A stretch of DNA of 30,286 nucleotides from Promethearchaeota archaeon (GCA_016839385.1 JAEOUK010000564.1:1-30286); one strand, 5' to 3'; positions 1-7,673 are shown, numbered from the stretch's first letter. A program made the numbers and translations. The notes: generated by a model from the sequence alone, not told the origin.

Positions 1-2
1 AA

Positions 3-284
3 TATTTCGACACAATTTTAGCATTAGGAGACAATCAAGAGGACACTAAGCCTAATCCGAATAAAATCTTGGAAACTTTAACTACTCTAAGCGAGAAATT
101 TCAATTTTCAAAGGATCGTGTCTACATAGTTGGGGATAGTCCATTCGATATTTCTGCTGGGAAAAATGCTGGAATTAAATCAATCCTCTTAAGAAGAAAA
201 GACCACAGTAGACGGAAATTCGACGATGAACCAGATTATATAACTAAAAGTATGGACCAAATCTTATCGATTATAAATCTCTGA
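3..284 (+). CDS. HAD-family phosphatase, C-terminal part (cut by window start)
   Basis: The frame is open from the first bases of the window, so the 5' part lies outside; an internal TTG at 69 should not be taken as the start. The visible 93 residues contain the two late HAD motifs: KPNP (motif III lysine in the usual KPxP setting) and GDSPFDISAGKNAG (motif IV acidic pair, D and D). These are typical of phosphoglycolate phosphatase/beta-phosphoglucomutase-like HAD hydrolases, which remove phosphate from small soluble metabolites through an aspartyl-phosphate intermediate. The nucleophile DxD motif and the cap domain are not visible, so the substrate cannot be assigned. It ends 40 bases before the next gene on the same strand. 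Confidence 0.85.
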   Translation, partial: YFDTILALGDNQEDTKPNPNKILETLTTLSEKFQFSKDRVYIVGDSPFDISAGKNAGIKSILLRRKDHSRRKFDDEPDYITKSMDQILSIINL

Positions 285-324
285 TTTAGAACCTATTTAG
301 GAAATAAAAAGTAATAAGTTCGTA

Positions 325-1128
325 ATGTCAAAAAAATTGACAATTAAAATTAATGAAAAACTGCGGACAATTGTGATTTCCGTCATTACTTATGCGGTAT
401 TTTTAGGAATCGGATTTTTGATAGCTCTTTTCATTAAAATCCCTCAATATGTATCCTATCCAATATTTTTTACCTTTGGGGTTTTAGCAGTTGCAATTGA
501 TATTCCAGACGAGCACATGAAGTGGTTGAGACTCATTCCTTTGCTACGAAGACATTTTTTGATGATGCATCGTGTTCGTTTGAGAATTGGTATATCAGCT
601 AAGGAAGGTAAACTCTCTAGCGCATATAAATTTGCACTTGGAATGCTTATTTTGATTCTATATCTGTTTTTTATGAATGTTGCATTGATTTCAATCAAAT
701 TAATATTACATTTGACAATTAATTATTCGGATCCGTTCAGATTCACCGAAGCTTTCTTAAGTTTGCTAGGAGCAGGGATCACTGCTTATATCATCTGGTT
801 AAATTCTTTTAGAAGAGAATATAAAAAAATGAGAAACAACTATAAAAGTCAGTTATTGAAAGATAAAGTCCGTTCAGTGACTCAAGGATTTGCATTGATA
901 ACAAAGCTCTATATACTGTTTATTAGTTATATGGTTTGGATTGTGGGAGAATTTCTATTTATGTTGGGAACAATGTTTTATCCTGCTTATATTAAATACT
1001 TCTTATTCGGTGGGATAGGATTTTTTGTTGTGTTAGCAATTTGTGTTATTCTAATTGTGCTTATTGTACGACCCGATGATCCTCAAATTCAAGATGATAG
1101 TAAAATTCTATCAAATGAAGATAAATAA
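325..1128 (+). CDS. Six-helix integral membrane protein, unknown function
   Basis: I do not recognise the family. The 267 residues show about six hydrophobic helices (roughly residues 14-37, 41-58, 103-127, 143-160, 190-215, 222-248). A basic, amphipathic loop lies between helices 2 and 3 (RLIPLLRRHFLMMHRVRLR, about 69-87), another basic stretch lies between helices 4 and 5, and the tail is short and acidic. There is no signal peptide separate from helix 1 and no catalytic motif that I can see. It lies between a HAD phosphatase and a PAP2 phosphatase on the same strand, 18 bases before the latter's first possible start (TTG), so a role linked to membrane lipids is possible, but that is only positional inference. 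Confidence 0.8.
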   Translation: MSKKLTIKINEKLRTIVISVITYAVFLGIGFLIALFIKIPQYVSYPIFFTFGVLAVAIDIPDEHMKWLRLIPLLRRHFLMMHRVRLRIGISAKEGKLSSAYKFALGMLILILYLFFMNVALISIKLILHLTINYSDPFRFTEAFLSLLGAGITAYIIWLNSFRREYKKMRNNYKSQLLKDKVRSVTQGFALITKLYILFISYMVWIVGEFLFMLGTMFYPAYIKYFLFGGIGFFVVLAICVILIVLIVRPDDPQIQDDSKILSNEDK

Positions 1129-1149
1129 TCATGATTTTTTTCATTATTG

Positions 1150-1821
1150 ATGTGCTTAAACTTAAAAAAGTTTCCAGAGTTACAAGATATGATGAAAAAA
1201 AACCGTCCATCGCAACGAAGTAGATTTTTCCAATGGATCTTGGATCTTGACTATTCTTCTGCAATATGGTTTTACAATCTAAATCCAAAACTCACACCAA
1301 TATTGAAGATAATATCAATTTTAGGAACTATACAATTTTGGGCGATTTTAAGCGTGATTTTCTTTATTATAGGCATAATTTTTGATCAAAATCTTGAAAA
1401 TCTCTCTATTTTGATGTTTATTGGAGTAGGAGTGTCTCTTTCAGCAATTTCCACTCTTAAAATAATCATAAAAAGAAAACGTCCTTATCAAGACGAAAAA
1501 CTACAAGAAATTGCTCAACAAAAGTTTGTGAATAGAGAACCATATATATCTAAAGCTCAGCAGTCATTTCCTTCAGGGCATATGTTTTTCTGGTTTATGG
1601 AATCAATCTTTTTCTATTATTCCTTTGGGTTCTGGTCTCTCATTCCTTTCCTCATTATATTGCCATTTATATTTATTTCTCGGCTTTATTTAGGGGTACA
1701 TTTTCTTAGTGATGTAATTGTCGGTAGCCTCATGGGTATTTTACTTGGTTTTATTACTCAGTTTATTTTTGATAGGTGGATACTTGATTTATACACCACG
1801 TGGGTTGCAGTATTACTTTAG
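1150..1821 (+). CDS. PAP2-superfamily membrane phosphatase
   Basis: All three PAP2/acid-phosphatase signatures are present (numbering from the TTG at 1147): Kx6RP (KIIIKRKRP, about 105-113), PSGH (142-145) and SRx5HxxxD (SRLYLGVHFLSD, 178-189). The two histidines and the flanking Arg/Lys residues form the vanadate-haloperoxidase-like active site. Family members remove phosphate from phosphatidic acid, isoprenyl pyrophosphates or related lipids at the membrane surface. Several hydrophobic helices separate the motifs as expected. Start choice is uncertain: TTG at 1147, ATG at 1150 (used here) and ATG at 1189 are all in frame and none has a good Shine-Dalgarno site. A role in recycling polyprenyl or archaeal lipid phosphates is inference. 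Confidence 0.88.
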   Translation: MCLNLKKFPELQDMMKKNRPSQRSRFFQWILDLDYSSAIWFYNLNPKLTPILKIISILGTIQFWAILSVIFFIIGIIFDQNLENLSILMFIGVGVSLSAISTLKIIIKRKRPYQDEKLQEIAQQKFVNREPYISKAQQSFPSGHMFFWFMESIFFYYSFGFWSLIPFLIILPFIFISRLYLGVHFLSDVIVGSLMGILLGFITQFIFDRWILDLYTTWVAVLL

Positions 1822-1879
1822 GTTTTTTCATGAAGAAAATTCATTTAAGTTTATAAACAAAATTACTCGAGTTTTTACT

Positions 1880-2788
1880 ATGTCTGATAAGAAAATGATT
1901 TTGTACTTATTGGATTCCGATCCAATACCATCTCCATTTGATATTAATGTAGCTTATGATGCAGGATATGATGTTGTAGTACCTCTCGGAGGAATATCAG
2001 AATCTAATATTAATAGGATAATTGAAGATGCTATGTTTTCACGAGGTGAGAAAGGCGCAAAGGACACAAAAATTTTTTTAAATGGATCCAATCATGCTCA
2101 ATTGAAAAGAATTCTTGATATTGCAAGAGAAAGCATGATACCAGGATTCGAACTAGCCACGTGTATAGATCCTCGAGGAGGATATACTACAGGGGCAACT
2201 TTGGTAGCACAAGTGGAAGCAAATCTCAATTTAATAAAAAAAAATTCCCTTAAAGAATGTAAGGTTATTGTCTTAGGGGGAACTGGGATGGTAGGTCAAA
2301 CTGTATCCGTATTATGTGCTAAAGCAGGGGCAAAGACTACTCTATGCTCCCGGACTCAAGAAAGAGCAGAAAGAGCTGCTAATGAACTTAATAGTACCTA
2401 TAATCTCAAAATTATTCCTAAAATGATGGGGGATGAATTTCAGCGGATTGGTTTATGTGAAGATAAGAATTTGATTTTTACATGTGGTGCTCCAGGAGTT
2501 CAAATGATTTCTGCTACTACACTCCAAAAAATTCCTGAAAACAAAATCTATGCTGATGCAAATGTGGTTCCTCCATTAGGTATAGAAGGAATTGATCCAA
2601 TGTGGAAAGGAATGGAATATGAGAAATCCTATATTTTCGGATCTTTATCAACTGGTAAGATAAAACTCAAAGTAGAAAAATTGGTATTGCAGGAAATGAT
2701 GGAAGCATCAGGATTTGAGATATTTTCATTTCTTGAATATTATGACTATGCTAAAGAGATTATTGCAAGGAAAAAAAAAAAAGAATAA
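1880..2788 (+). CDS. mtdB: NAD(P)-dependent methylene-tetrahydromethanopterin dehydrogenase, MtdA/MtdB-like
   Basis: The 302-residue protein aligns from memory along its whole length with MtdA/MtdB of methylotrophic bacteria: an N-terminal block with SPFDINVAYDAGYD, a family-specific GGYTTGAT segment (100-107), a Rossmann loop GGTGMVG (133-139), then TLCSRTQERA and the conserved PPLGIEGID (231-239). The enzyme oxidises or reduces methylene-/methenyl-tetrahydromethanopterin with NAD(P) in the cytoplasm, in C1 metabolism such as the archaeal Wood-Ljungdahl branch. The frame is open upstream to 1718, but that part overlaps the PAP2 gene in another frame; the ATG at 1880 gives MSDKKMILYLLDSDPIPSPFD, the natural family start. 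Methanogens normally use unrelated F420-dependent Mtd. Substrate pterin (H4MPT or H4F) is not provable here. Confidence 0.85.
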   Translation: MSDKKMILYLLDSDPIPSPFDINVAYDAGYDVVVPLGGISESNINRIIEDAMFSRGEKGAKDTKIFLNGSNHAQLKRILDIARESMIPGFELATCIDPRGGYTTGATLVAQVEANLNLIKKNSLKECKVIVLGGTGMVGQTVSVLCAKAGAKTTLCSRTQERAERAANELNSTYNLKIIPKMMGDEFQRIGLCEDKNLIFTCGAPGVQMISATTLQKIPENKIYADANVVPPLGIEGIDPMWKGMEYEKSYIFGSLSTGKIKLKVEKLVLQEMMEASGFEIFSFLEYYDYAKEIIARKKKKE

Positions 2789-3111
2789 AGAATGATTATG
2801 CAATAAAAATGCTAGTTTATTTTATTTTCAATATTTTTTTTGAAATTTCGTAGGCTTTTTTAAAATCAAAAATCCCACGAGACACTTTTCGAGCTTCCTC
2901 AATTCGATTGATTTCTATGCTCGTTCAAACCATCCTCTAATATTATGAAGTAGAATAAGTAGAACAATTTAGAAACGGGCAATTATAATATAATATCTTT
3001 TTTTTTGCTTTTTTAAAAAAAGATTAAAAAATTAAATAATTATTCAATGATTCCCAGTGATTTATTTTTATTGTGTTTATTATCTAGGGAATTTTTTGAC
3101 CCAATTGTGTA
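2789..3111. other. Convergent intergenic region, 323 bases
   Basis: This gap lies between two convergent genes. It contains a T8 run at 2834-2841 and a T-rich then A7 stretch at 2998-3021, consistent with archaeal oligo-T termination of the + strand gene and of the - strand Hsp20 gene respectively. On the minus strand there is a 36-codon open stretch (2817-2924) ending in TAA that reads like coding sequence but has no credible start; see findings. No tRNA-like or GC-rich structured segment was seen. Confidence 0.5.
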
Positions 3112-3465
3112 TTACTCAATTTTGATTGGTGGTATATCTTTGTATGGGTTCGGACATGTGTAAGGAACTTCTACTTCCAAGACTCCATCGTTATATTTCG
3201 CTTTTACACGTTTAGGATCAGCAGGACAGCTAAAATGATATGTACTTACATAATCATAATCACCTTCTTTTCGAGGAGCGACTAATCTTAGTCCACTCTC
3301 AACTACATGGAGATGAATTTTGTCCTTTTTAGCTCCAGGGATTTCATAATTTAATACCATAATTTCCTCATCTGGGTCTTGGCAACCACACTCGTTCGGA
3401 CTATGAGCATTTACCCATACTTGCTTTCTATGTTCATGTGCATGTTCATGTTTTTCTTCTGTCAT
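3112..3465 (-). CDS. Hsp20/alpha-crystallin small heat-shock protein with His-rich N-terminus
   Basis: The 117 residues carry an alpha-crystallin fold: beta-strand-rich core from about residue 34, the family hallmark near the end of the domain (KYNDGVLEVEVP, matching the AxxxnGvLxvxvP signature) and a C-terminal IPPIKIE tail resembling the IxI motif used for oligomer assembly. Such ATP-independent chaperones hold unfolding proteins. The N-terminus is unusual: it is short, His-rich (HEHAHEHR, 6-13) and contains a CGC motif (26-28), suggesting metal binding. The DNA upstream has a 20-base inverted repeat (3474-3493) close to the start. It is followed in the upstream direction by superoxide reductase on the same strand. 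Confidence 0.85.
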   Translation of the reverse strand: MTEEKHEHAHEHRKQVWVNAHSPNECGCQDPDEEIMVLNYEIPGAKKDKIHLHVVESGLRLVAPRKEGDYDYVSTYHFSCPADPKRVKAKYNDGVLEVEVPYTCPNPYKDIPPIKIE

Positions 3466-3473
3466 TTTAATTC

Positions 3474-3493
3474 ACTTAAAAAAATGTTTAAGT
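3474..3493. promoter_or_regulatory. Inverted repeat upstream of hsp20
   Basis: ACTTAAA-6 bases-TTTAAGT is a perfect 7+7 inverted repeat ending 8 bases before the Hsp20 start codon. It overlaps where the core promoter or transcription start would lie, so it could be an operator. It is very AT-rich, so chance is a real alternative. Confidence 0.3.
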
Positions 3494-3608
3494 ATTTGAA
3501 TATTTAGGAACACAAAATAGTGTTGGTTAGAAATTAAAGGAAAGATCTACAATTTGCTTAAGTTTTGAAAACTAAAAGAAAAAATGAATAAAAATTAGAA
3601 AAAAACAC

Positions 3609-3935
3609 TTATAATTCGAGTTTATTTTCCCAAAGTCCGTGTATATTACAGAAGATCAAAGCATGTAACTCTTTTTGGTTAGAAACATCCAAAGTAAATA
3701 CTGCAATTGGTTGCTCATCAACCGGTTTAGGATAATGAGATCCCAATTCCCGGAATTTTCCATCTTTATCAATTCCGTATAATTTCATCCAAACGATATA
3801 ATGTTCCTTGGTACTTGGATGCATAATGTCTTTTCCACAGGATACTTTAACTTTGCCATCTAAAACTTCTATATAGGGAACATGCTTCTCTTTAGCCATT
3901 TCTTCCCCGGGTTTATGAATTAATTCATGAATCAT
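3609..3935 (-). CDS. Superoxide reductase (neelaredoxin type, class II)
   Basis: The 108-residue protein has all ligands of the SOR iron centre Fe(His)4(Cys): H18 in EKHVP, H39 (MHP), H45 (KEHY), C96 and H99 in the diagnostic CNIHGLWEN. E16 of EKHVP corresponds to the glutamate that occupies the sixth position in the oxidised enzyme. No N-terminal rubredoxin-like desulforedoxin domain (CxxC) is present, so it is the one-iron neelaredoxin form. It reduces superoxide to peroxide without making oxygen, the usual strategy of anaerobes. M1 is preferred to M13 because the preceding MIHELIH resembles the N-terminus of the Pyrococcus enzyme. Its neighbours are an Hsp20 and a Cys-rich Lrp regulator. 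Confidence 0.95.
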   Translation of the reverse strand: MIHELIHKPGEEMAKEKHVPYIEVLDGKVKVSCGKDIMHPSTKEHYIVWMKLYGIDKDGKFRELGSHYPKPVDEQPIAVFTLDVSNQKELHALIFCNIHGLWENKLEL

Positions 3936-4008
3936 TTTCTATCATCATCTATTAATATATCAACTAATTCTTAAGTCTACTAGTTGTACACTCAAATTTG
4001 GATCGCAA

Positions 4009-4018
4009 CTTTATAAGT
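4009..4018 (-). promoter_or_regulatory. Candidate TATA box for superoxide reductase
   Basis: On the minus strand the sequence reads ACTTATAAAG. At the usual 25-27 base spacing transcription would begin near 3988, leaving a leader of about 50 bases before the start at 3935. Confidence 0.4.
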
Positions 4019-4082
4019 CTTAATATTTTAGAACGAAAATTAAAAAGAAAATTAATCGACAAAGTATAGAAAAATGTTTGAT

Positions 4083-4637
4083 TTAAGATTTAGCAGTTTT
4101 TTTAGCTAGCTCTGCTAATGCTTTCTTACGACTGCAATTGTCTCCGCACCCGTCAATAGGATTCGGATCGTGTTCGTCCATTTCAAAATCGATCGGTAAA
4201 ATAAAATCTTTTACATAATCGGTAATAATGTCCAGTTTTACATTCTTGATACTTTCATGATTTCGAAAGTGACAATCCACGACTGTATCGATTTTTTTCA
4301 TATCTGAAGAAGCCAAGAGGAGCATTACATTATTTTCCCCGCTTAAACGCATACAATTGACAACAAATGGGCAAAATTTCCCCATCTCTATCATTTCAGT
4401 GGGATCCTTAGTTGATAGTTCTACTTTGGCAAGAATTATATCCGCATTTTTGAAATTAATCCCATATTGAGAAGAAATAACTCCTTTTTCTTCTAATCTA
4501 TGGATTCTAGAACCCACTGCAGGCTGACTTCGTCCAATACGTTTAGCAATCTCACTGTGCGTTATGTTTGGATGTTTTTGTAAAAGAGTAATGATATTGC
4601 GATCAATATCATCCAATCCGAATTGATCTGAGATCAT
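4083..4637 (-). CDS. Lrp/AsnC-family transcriptional regulator with Cys-rich C-terminus
   Basis: Residues 6-62 form the Lrp winged helix-turn-helix: LDDIDRNIITLLQKHP, then the recognition part IAKRIGRSQPAVGSRIHRLEEKG cut at residue 52, and the wing VISSQYGI. Residues 65-150 match the RAM ligand-binding fold in length and strand pattern. Lrp proteins form dimers to octamers and act as repressors or activators. The protein has five cysteines (C89, C95, C122, C164, C168), two of them in a C-terminal GCGDNCSRKK motif, and a KALAELAKK helix at the end. This is more than usual for the family and suggests a metal or thiol-redox signal, which is inference. It lies next to superoxide reductase and Hsp20 on the same strand, so it may control them. 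Confidence 0.85.
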   Translation of the reverse strand: MISDQFGLDDIDRNIITLLQKHPNITHSEIAKRIGRSQPAVGSRIHRLEEKGVISSQYGINFKNADIILAKVELSTKDPTEMIEMGKFCPFVVNCMRLSGENNVMLLLASSDMKKIDTVVDCHFRNHESIKNVKLDIITDYVKDFILPIDFEMDEHDPNPIDGCGDNCSRKKALAELAKKTAKS

Positions 4638-4699
4638 AGTACTAATAATTTATAAGTGGTAAATTAAAACCCTTTGCCATTGGGGGATTAAAAGAGGAT

Positions 4700-5575
4700 T
4701 TATGTGGAAAGAAAAATTGCGACTATTTTCTTGTCGATATCAAGTTTTCTCAATAGACTCCAACTAGAAACCAAGTAAGGAAATATTTCTTGGCTAATTT
4801 GCTCGTACCATAGAGGAGTATTGAAATATTTCAAAAAAATACTCTTGATTTCGTTAATTAAACGCAATAAAATCTGTTCCAATAATATTGCATCTACCTC
4901 TACGGGATTTAAAGTAATTATATTCCATTCAAATTCACTATCGAATGCAATTTTTTGAATTTGTGTATCATTTCGGTATTCGGGTTTTTTTAATAATCCT
5001 GTAAGTGCTTTGAGGATTTGATAATGCAGTTCTTTTTCTTTTTTTGAAGTAAAAGCATTTTTAATAATATTTGTAAAGAGATTAAGAATTTGTTGAGCAA
5101 CACCCATTAAGTCTAACGAATTTGCTGCTGACATTACTTTCTCTGCTTGGCGCCATTGACTGATATATTCATCAGTAACTTCATAAAATTTCTCGAATTT
5201 TGTCACATTTCCATTCCACATTTCTTCCCACCGCTCAGGTGTTAAATCGTAAAGCTGAATAAACGCATCAAGAAGTTTTTCCAAGCGGAATTTCATTGTT
5301 TTAGGATCTGTATTTTTTTCATCAGCAGCAATTAGTAGTAAATTGTATTCTTTATTGTCCACATATACAAAGGATAAACCGCCCATAGCGATACTTTCAA
5401 TCCCATGTGACCCTTTTAATTCAACTTCTGAGAAATTATGCAAAGCACTTAATAGCCCCGAAACTAAATCTTGGTCAATATCCATTGCCGAATAGTTTTT
5501 ATAAAATACTGCAGTAGATGATAGATCATCAATAATCCATATATGTTTCAAGTTAACCCATCCCAATCTTTTCAT
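4700..5575 (-). CDS. Longin-like domain protein, Asgard type
   Basis: Residues 10-112 have the longin/roadblock-like alternation expected of Asgard longin proteins: strand HIWIIDD, SSTAVFYKNY, a first helix (DQDLVSGLLSALHNFSEV), strands GIESIAMGGLSFVYVD and YNLLLIAADE, then a long helix containing RLEKLLDAFIQLY. The following 180 residues are mostly helical (GVAQQILNLFTNIIKNAF and similar) and match no family I know. In eukaryotes longin domains occur in SNAREs, TRAPP and GTPase regulators; in Asgard genomes they are regarded as eukaryotic-signature proteins. No membrane helix or signal peptide is present, so it should be cytosolic. A partnership with the GTPase at 7920-8537 is possible but not shown. 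Confidence 0.65.
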   Translation of the reverse strand: MKRLGWVNLKHIWIIDDLSSTAVFYKNYSAMDIDQDLVSGLLSALHNFSEVELKGSHGIESIAMGGLSFVYVDNKEYNLLLIAADEKNTDPKTMKFRLEKLLDAFIQLYDLTPERWEEMWNGNVTKFEKFYEVTDEYISQWRQAEKVMSAANSLDLMGVAQQILNLFTNIIKNAFTSKKEKELHYQILKALTGLLKKPEYRNDTQIQKIAFDSEFEWNIITLNPVEVDAILLEQILLRLINEIKSIFLKYFNTPLWYEQISQEIFPYLVSSWSLLRKLDIDKKIVAIFLST

Positions 5576-5718
5576 CTGTGATTTAGAAGATGAACTGAAT
5601 TTTTGTTTATTTTCGGTATTTTGATTTAATAAATGTTGAAATTAAACTTTATCGAATATATGACTAAATAAGCGATAATAACAAAGATTTTTTTACATTT
5701 TTAATATATGGATGTGTA

Positions 5719-6357
5719 ATGGTGGGTATAGAAACACCGGATTCAAATTCCAATCAATCGAATTCAAAAGAAAAAATCTCCATTGATTTGCAAAAATGCA
5801 TTGGGTGTGGATCATGTGTTACAGCTTGTCCGAATGGTGGATTTAAAGTAATTAACGGTAAAGCGCGAATTATTAAGAAAAATTTTTGTGATGGATTAGG
5901 ATATTGCATTCAAAACTGCCCCGTGGGGGCGATTTTATATCACGGAGAACCCTTGAAAAATATGTCAAAATTAATACAAAAAGAACCTTTCATTCAAAAT
6001 TGGCCCATAAAACTGCAAATCGTTAAAGAAAATCACCCCCAATTCAAAAATGCAAGTTTAGCTATCGTTGCTGATTGCGTTCCTGCGATATTTAGTGCAT
6101 TCAAAGAAATTGTTAAGGACAATGTAATTCTTATAGTATGTCCAAAGATTGAACCAGATAAAGAAATTCGAGACAAACTCACACGGATAATTAATGAGAA
6201 TGAAATCAAAACTATAAGTTCATATAACGTAGACTATATTTGTTGCGATTCTCTGCCCAGAATTGTGAAGGATGCTATCAGATTCTCCAAAAAGAAAGAT
6301 TCCTTAATGTCTGGTTACAAACACCATATTATCTGCTTATTTGGATCTTCGAAATAG
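5719..6357 (+). CDS. 4Fe-4S dicluster protein with C-terminal alpha/beta domain
   Basis: Residues 19-75 are a ferredoxin-like unit: C27xxC30xxC33xxxC37P and C57x5C63xxxC67P. The middle cysteine of the second CxxCxxC motif is absent (CDGLGYC), so the second cluster would need a non-Cys ligand or be a 3Fe form. The remaining 130 residues include SLAIVADCVPAIFS and VILIVCPK, a pattern I recognise from anaerobe proteins often annotated only as 4Fe-4S binding protein, with a small Rossmann-like domain and several cysteines (C126, C147, C181-C182). It is a likely cytoplasmic electron carrier or redox adaptor of unknown partner. It is transcribed away from the longin gene and is 71 bases before the CBS gene. 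Confidence 0.8.
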   Translation: MVGIETPDSNSNQSNSKEKISIDLQKCIGCGSCVTACPNGGFKVINGKARIIKKNFCDGLGYCIQNCPVGAILYHGEPLKNMSKLIQKEPFIQNWPIKLQIVKENHPQFKNASLAIVADCVPAIFSAFKEIVKDNVILIVCPKIEPDKEIRDKLTRIINENEIKTISSYNVDYICCDSLPRIVKDAIRFSKKKDSLMSGYKHHIICLFGSSK

Positions 6358-6428
6358 TTCAAATTTCATCGAACCAATACATCTGATGAATATAATTATT
6401 TAGGTGTAAGGAGAATCATGATTGTATA

Positions 6429-6845
6429 ATGCCCAAGATAATTGATTTTGCGCGAACTAATTTAATTAAGACAGACATCGGGGTTTCATTTAAAGATCTT
6501 GCAGAATTGATGCTTAAAGAGAATGTTGGGTCCATTGTGATTACTCAAGAAGATGAAATTGTGGGATTTGTGGACGATAAATCAATTTTAAAACTGATTT
6601 CAGAGGGTAAAAATCCTAGTGACCTTGAAGTTGCGGAATTTGTCCAAAATTTCCCTTTGATATATCAGGACACACATATACTGGATGCTTGGGAAGATAT
6701 CAAGGATTTTCCTCATGAAAGATATGGAATTATCAATAACAATGGAAAAATCATGGGAATTATCCGAAAACGCACAATTAATCGGTTTCGATATCTTATT
6801 ATGAAAGAAGAAATGAACATCGAAGATGATTTCTTACTTCAATAA
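6429..6845 (+). CDS. CBS-domain pair protein
   Basis: The 138 residues contain two CBS repeats: the first around 14-58 (SFKDLAELMLKENVGSIVIT, then EIVGFVDDKSILKLI) and the second around 78-125 (LIYQDTHILDAWEDI, then YGIINNNGKIMGIIRKRTI). CBS pairs bind adenosine nucleotides and report energy state to partner proteins. There is no fused effector domain. The start is odd: AAGGAG at 6408-6413 is well placed for an ATG at 6418 that opens a three-codon frame (Met-Ile-Val-stop) whose TAA overlaps the CBS ATG as TAATG. The assigned ATG at 6429 is 15 bases from that site. Confidence 0.85.
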   Translation: MPKIIDFARTNLIKTDIGVSFKDLAELMLKENVGSIVITQEDEIVGFVDDKSILKLISEGKNPSDLEVAEFVQNFPLIYQDTHILDAWEDIKDFPHERYGIINNNGKIMGIIRKRTINRFRYLIMKEEMNIEDDFLLQ

Positions 6846-6901
6846 TTAGACCGAAGTGAAAAATCTAATTTTATTACCATCTTGGTCAATGATTTTCTTA
6901 T

Positions 6902-7639
6902 ATGAATATTCATATTTTTTCGAACAAAGCAGAAATGGGTCGAGCAGCTGCAAAAAAAGCAGTAGAAACTTTATGTTCTAATATTCGAGAAAAAAAAATT
7001 GCCCGATTTGTAATGGCAACAGGAGTATCTCAATACGAATTTTTACAGCATTTAACCGATATGGATATCCCTTGGGAGAAAACAGAAATGTTTCACTTAG
7101 ACGAGTATATTGGCATTAAGGAGGATCATCCAGCGAGTTTACGTAAATATCTCAAAGATCGATTTATCAATATTGTGAAACATCCTAATACAAATTTAAT
7201 ACAAGGAGATAATCCAAGCTCTCTAGAAGAATGTAAAAGAATAGGAGAATTATTGAATAAGAGGCCAATTGATGTCGCATTCATCGGTATTGGAGAAAAT
7301 GGACATATTGCTTTTAATGATCCTCCTGCAGATTTTGAAACAGATGAAGCATACATTGTAGTGAAATTAGATGAAAAGTGTAGGAATCAACAAGTAGGGG
7401 AAGGATGGTTCAAGTCAATAAATGAGGTTCCAACCTATGCGATTTCCATGTCTGTAAAACAAATCATGGCATCACAAACTCTAATCTGTATCTGCCCAGA
7501 TGCAAGAAAACAACAAGCAGTACATGATTCCTTTCATCCAAGTATGCCAATTTCTCCAGATGTCCCCGCATCTATTTTGAAAAAGCATAAATCCCTAGAA
7601 ATATACTTGGATACTGATTCTGCAAAATTATTACCATAG
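6902..7639 (+). CDS. nagB: Glucosamine-6-phosphate deaminase-like (NagB/6PGL family)
   Basis: The 245 residues match the NagB family along their whole length: phosphate-binding ATGVSQYEF (39-47), FHLDEYIGI (64-72, with D67 equivalent to the E. coli NagB general base), GIGENGHIAFNDPPADF (129-145), and a C-terminal VPASILKKH. The enzyme class converts glucosamine-6-phosphate to fructose-6-phosphate and ammonia, linking amino sugars to glycolysis. In the GIGENGH motif Asn133 stands where E. coli NagB has a catalytic Asp141, and Asp140 where it has Glu148. This variant is typical of a NagB-like subfamily, and the exact substrate is therefore less certain. The gene starts 56 bases after the CBS gene. 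Confidence 0.82.
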   Translation: MNIHIFSNKAEMGRAAAKKAVETLCSNIREKKIARFVMATGVSQYEFLQHLTDMDIPWEKTEMFHLDEYIGIKEDHPASLRKYLKDRFINIVKHPNTNLIQGDNPSSLEECKRIGELLNKRPIDVAFIGIGENGHIAFNDPPADFETDEAYIVVKLDEKCRNQQVGEGWFKSINEVPTYAISMSVKQIMASQTLICICPDARKQQAVHDSFHPSMPISPDVPASILKKHKSLEIYLDTDSAKLLP

Positions 7640-7673
7640 ATTGATTTAGAACAGCAATTGTAAGTCGATTACA

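Noticed and set aside
1718..1879. Upstream extension of the MtdB-like frame (hydrophobic N-terminus)
   Set aside because: It overlaps the PAP2 gene in another frame and precedes the family's natural start; the hydrophobicity comes from the overlapping membrane-protein coding.
2789..3111. Search for tRNA, C/D-box RNA or structured RNA in the largest convergent gap
   Set aside because: The sequence is AT-rich with no cloverleaf or GC-rich stems.
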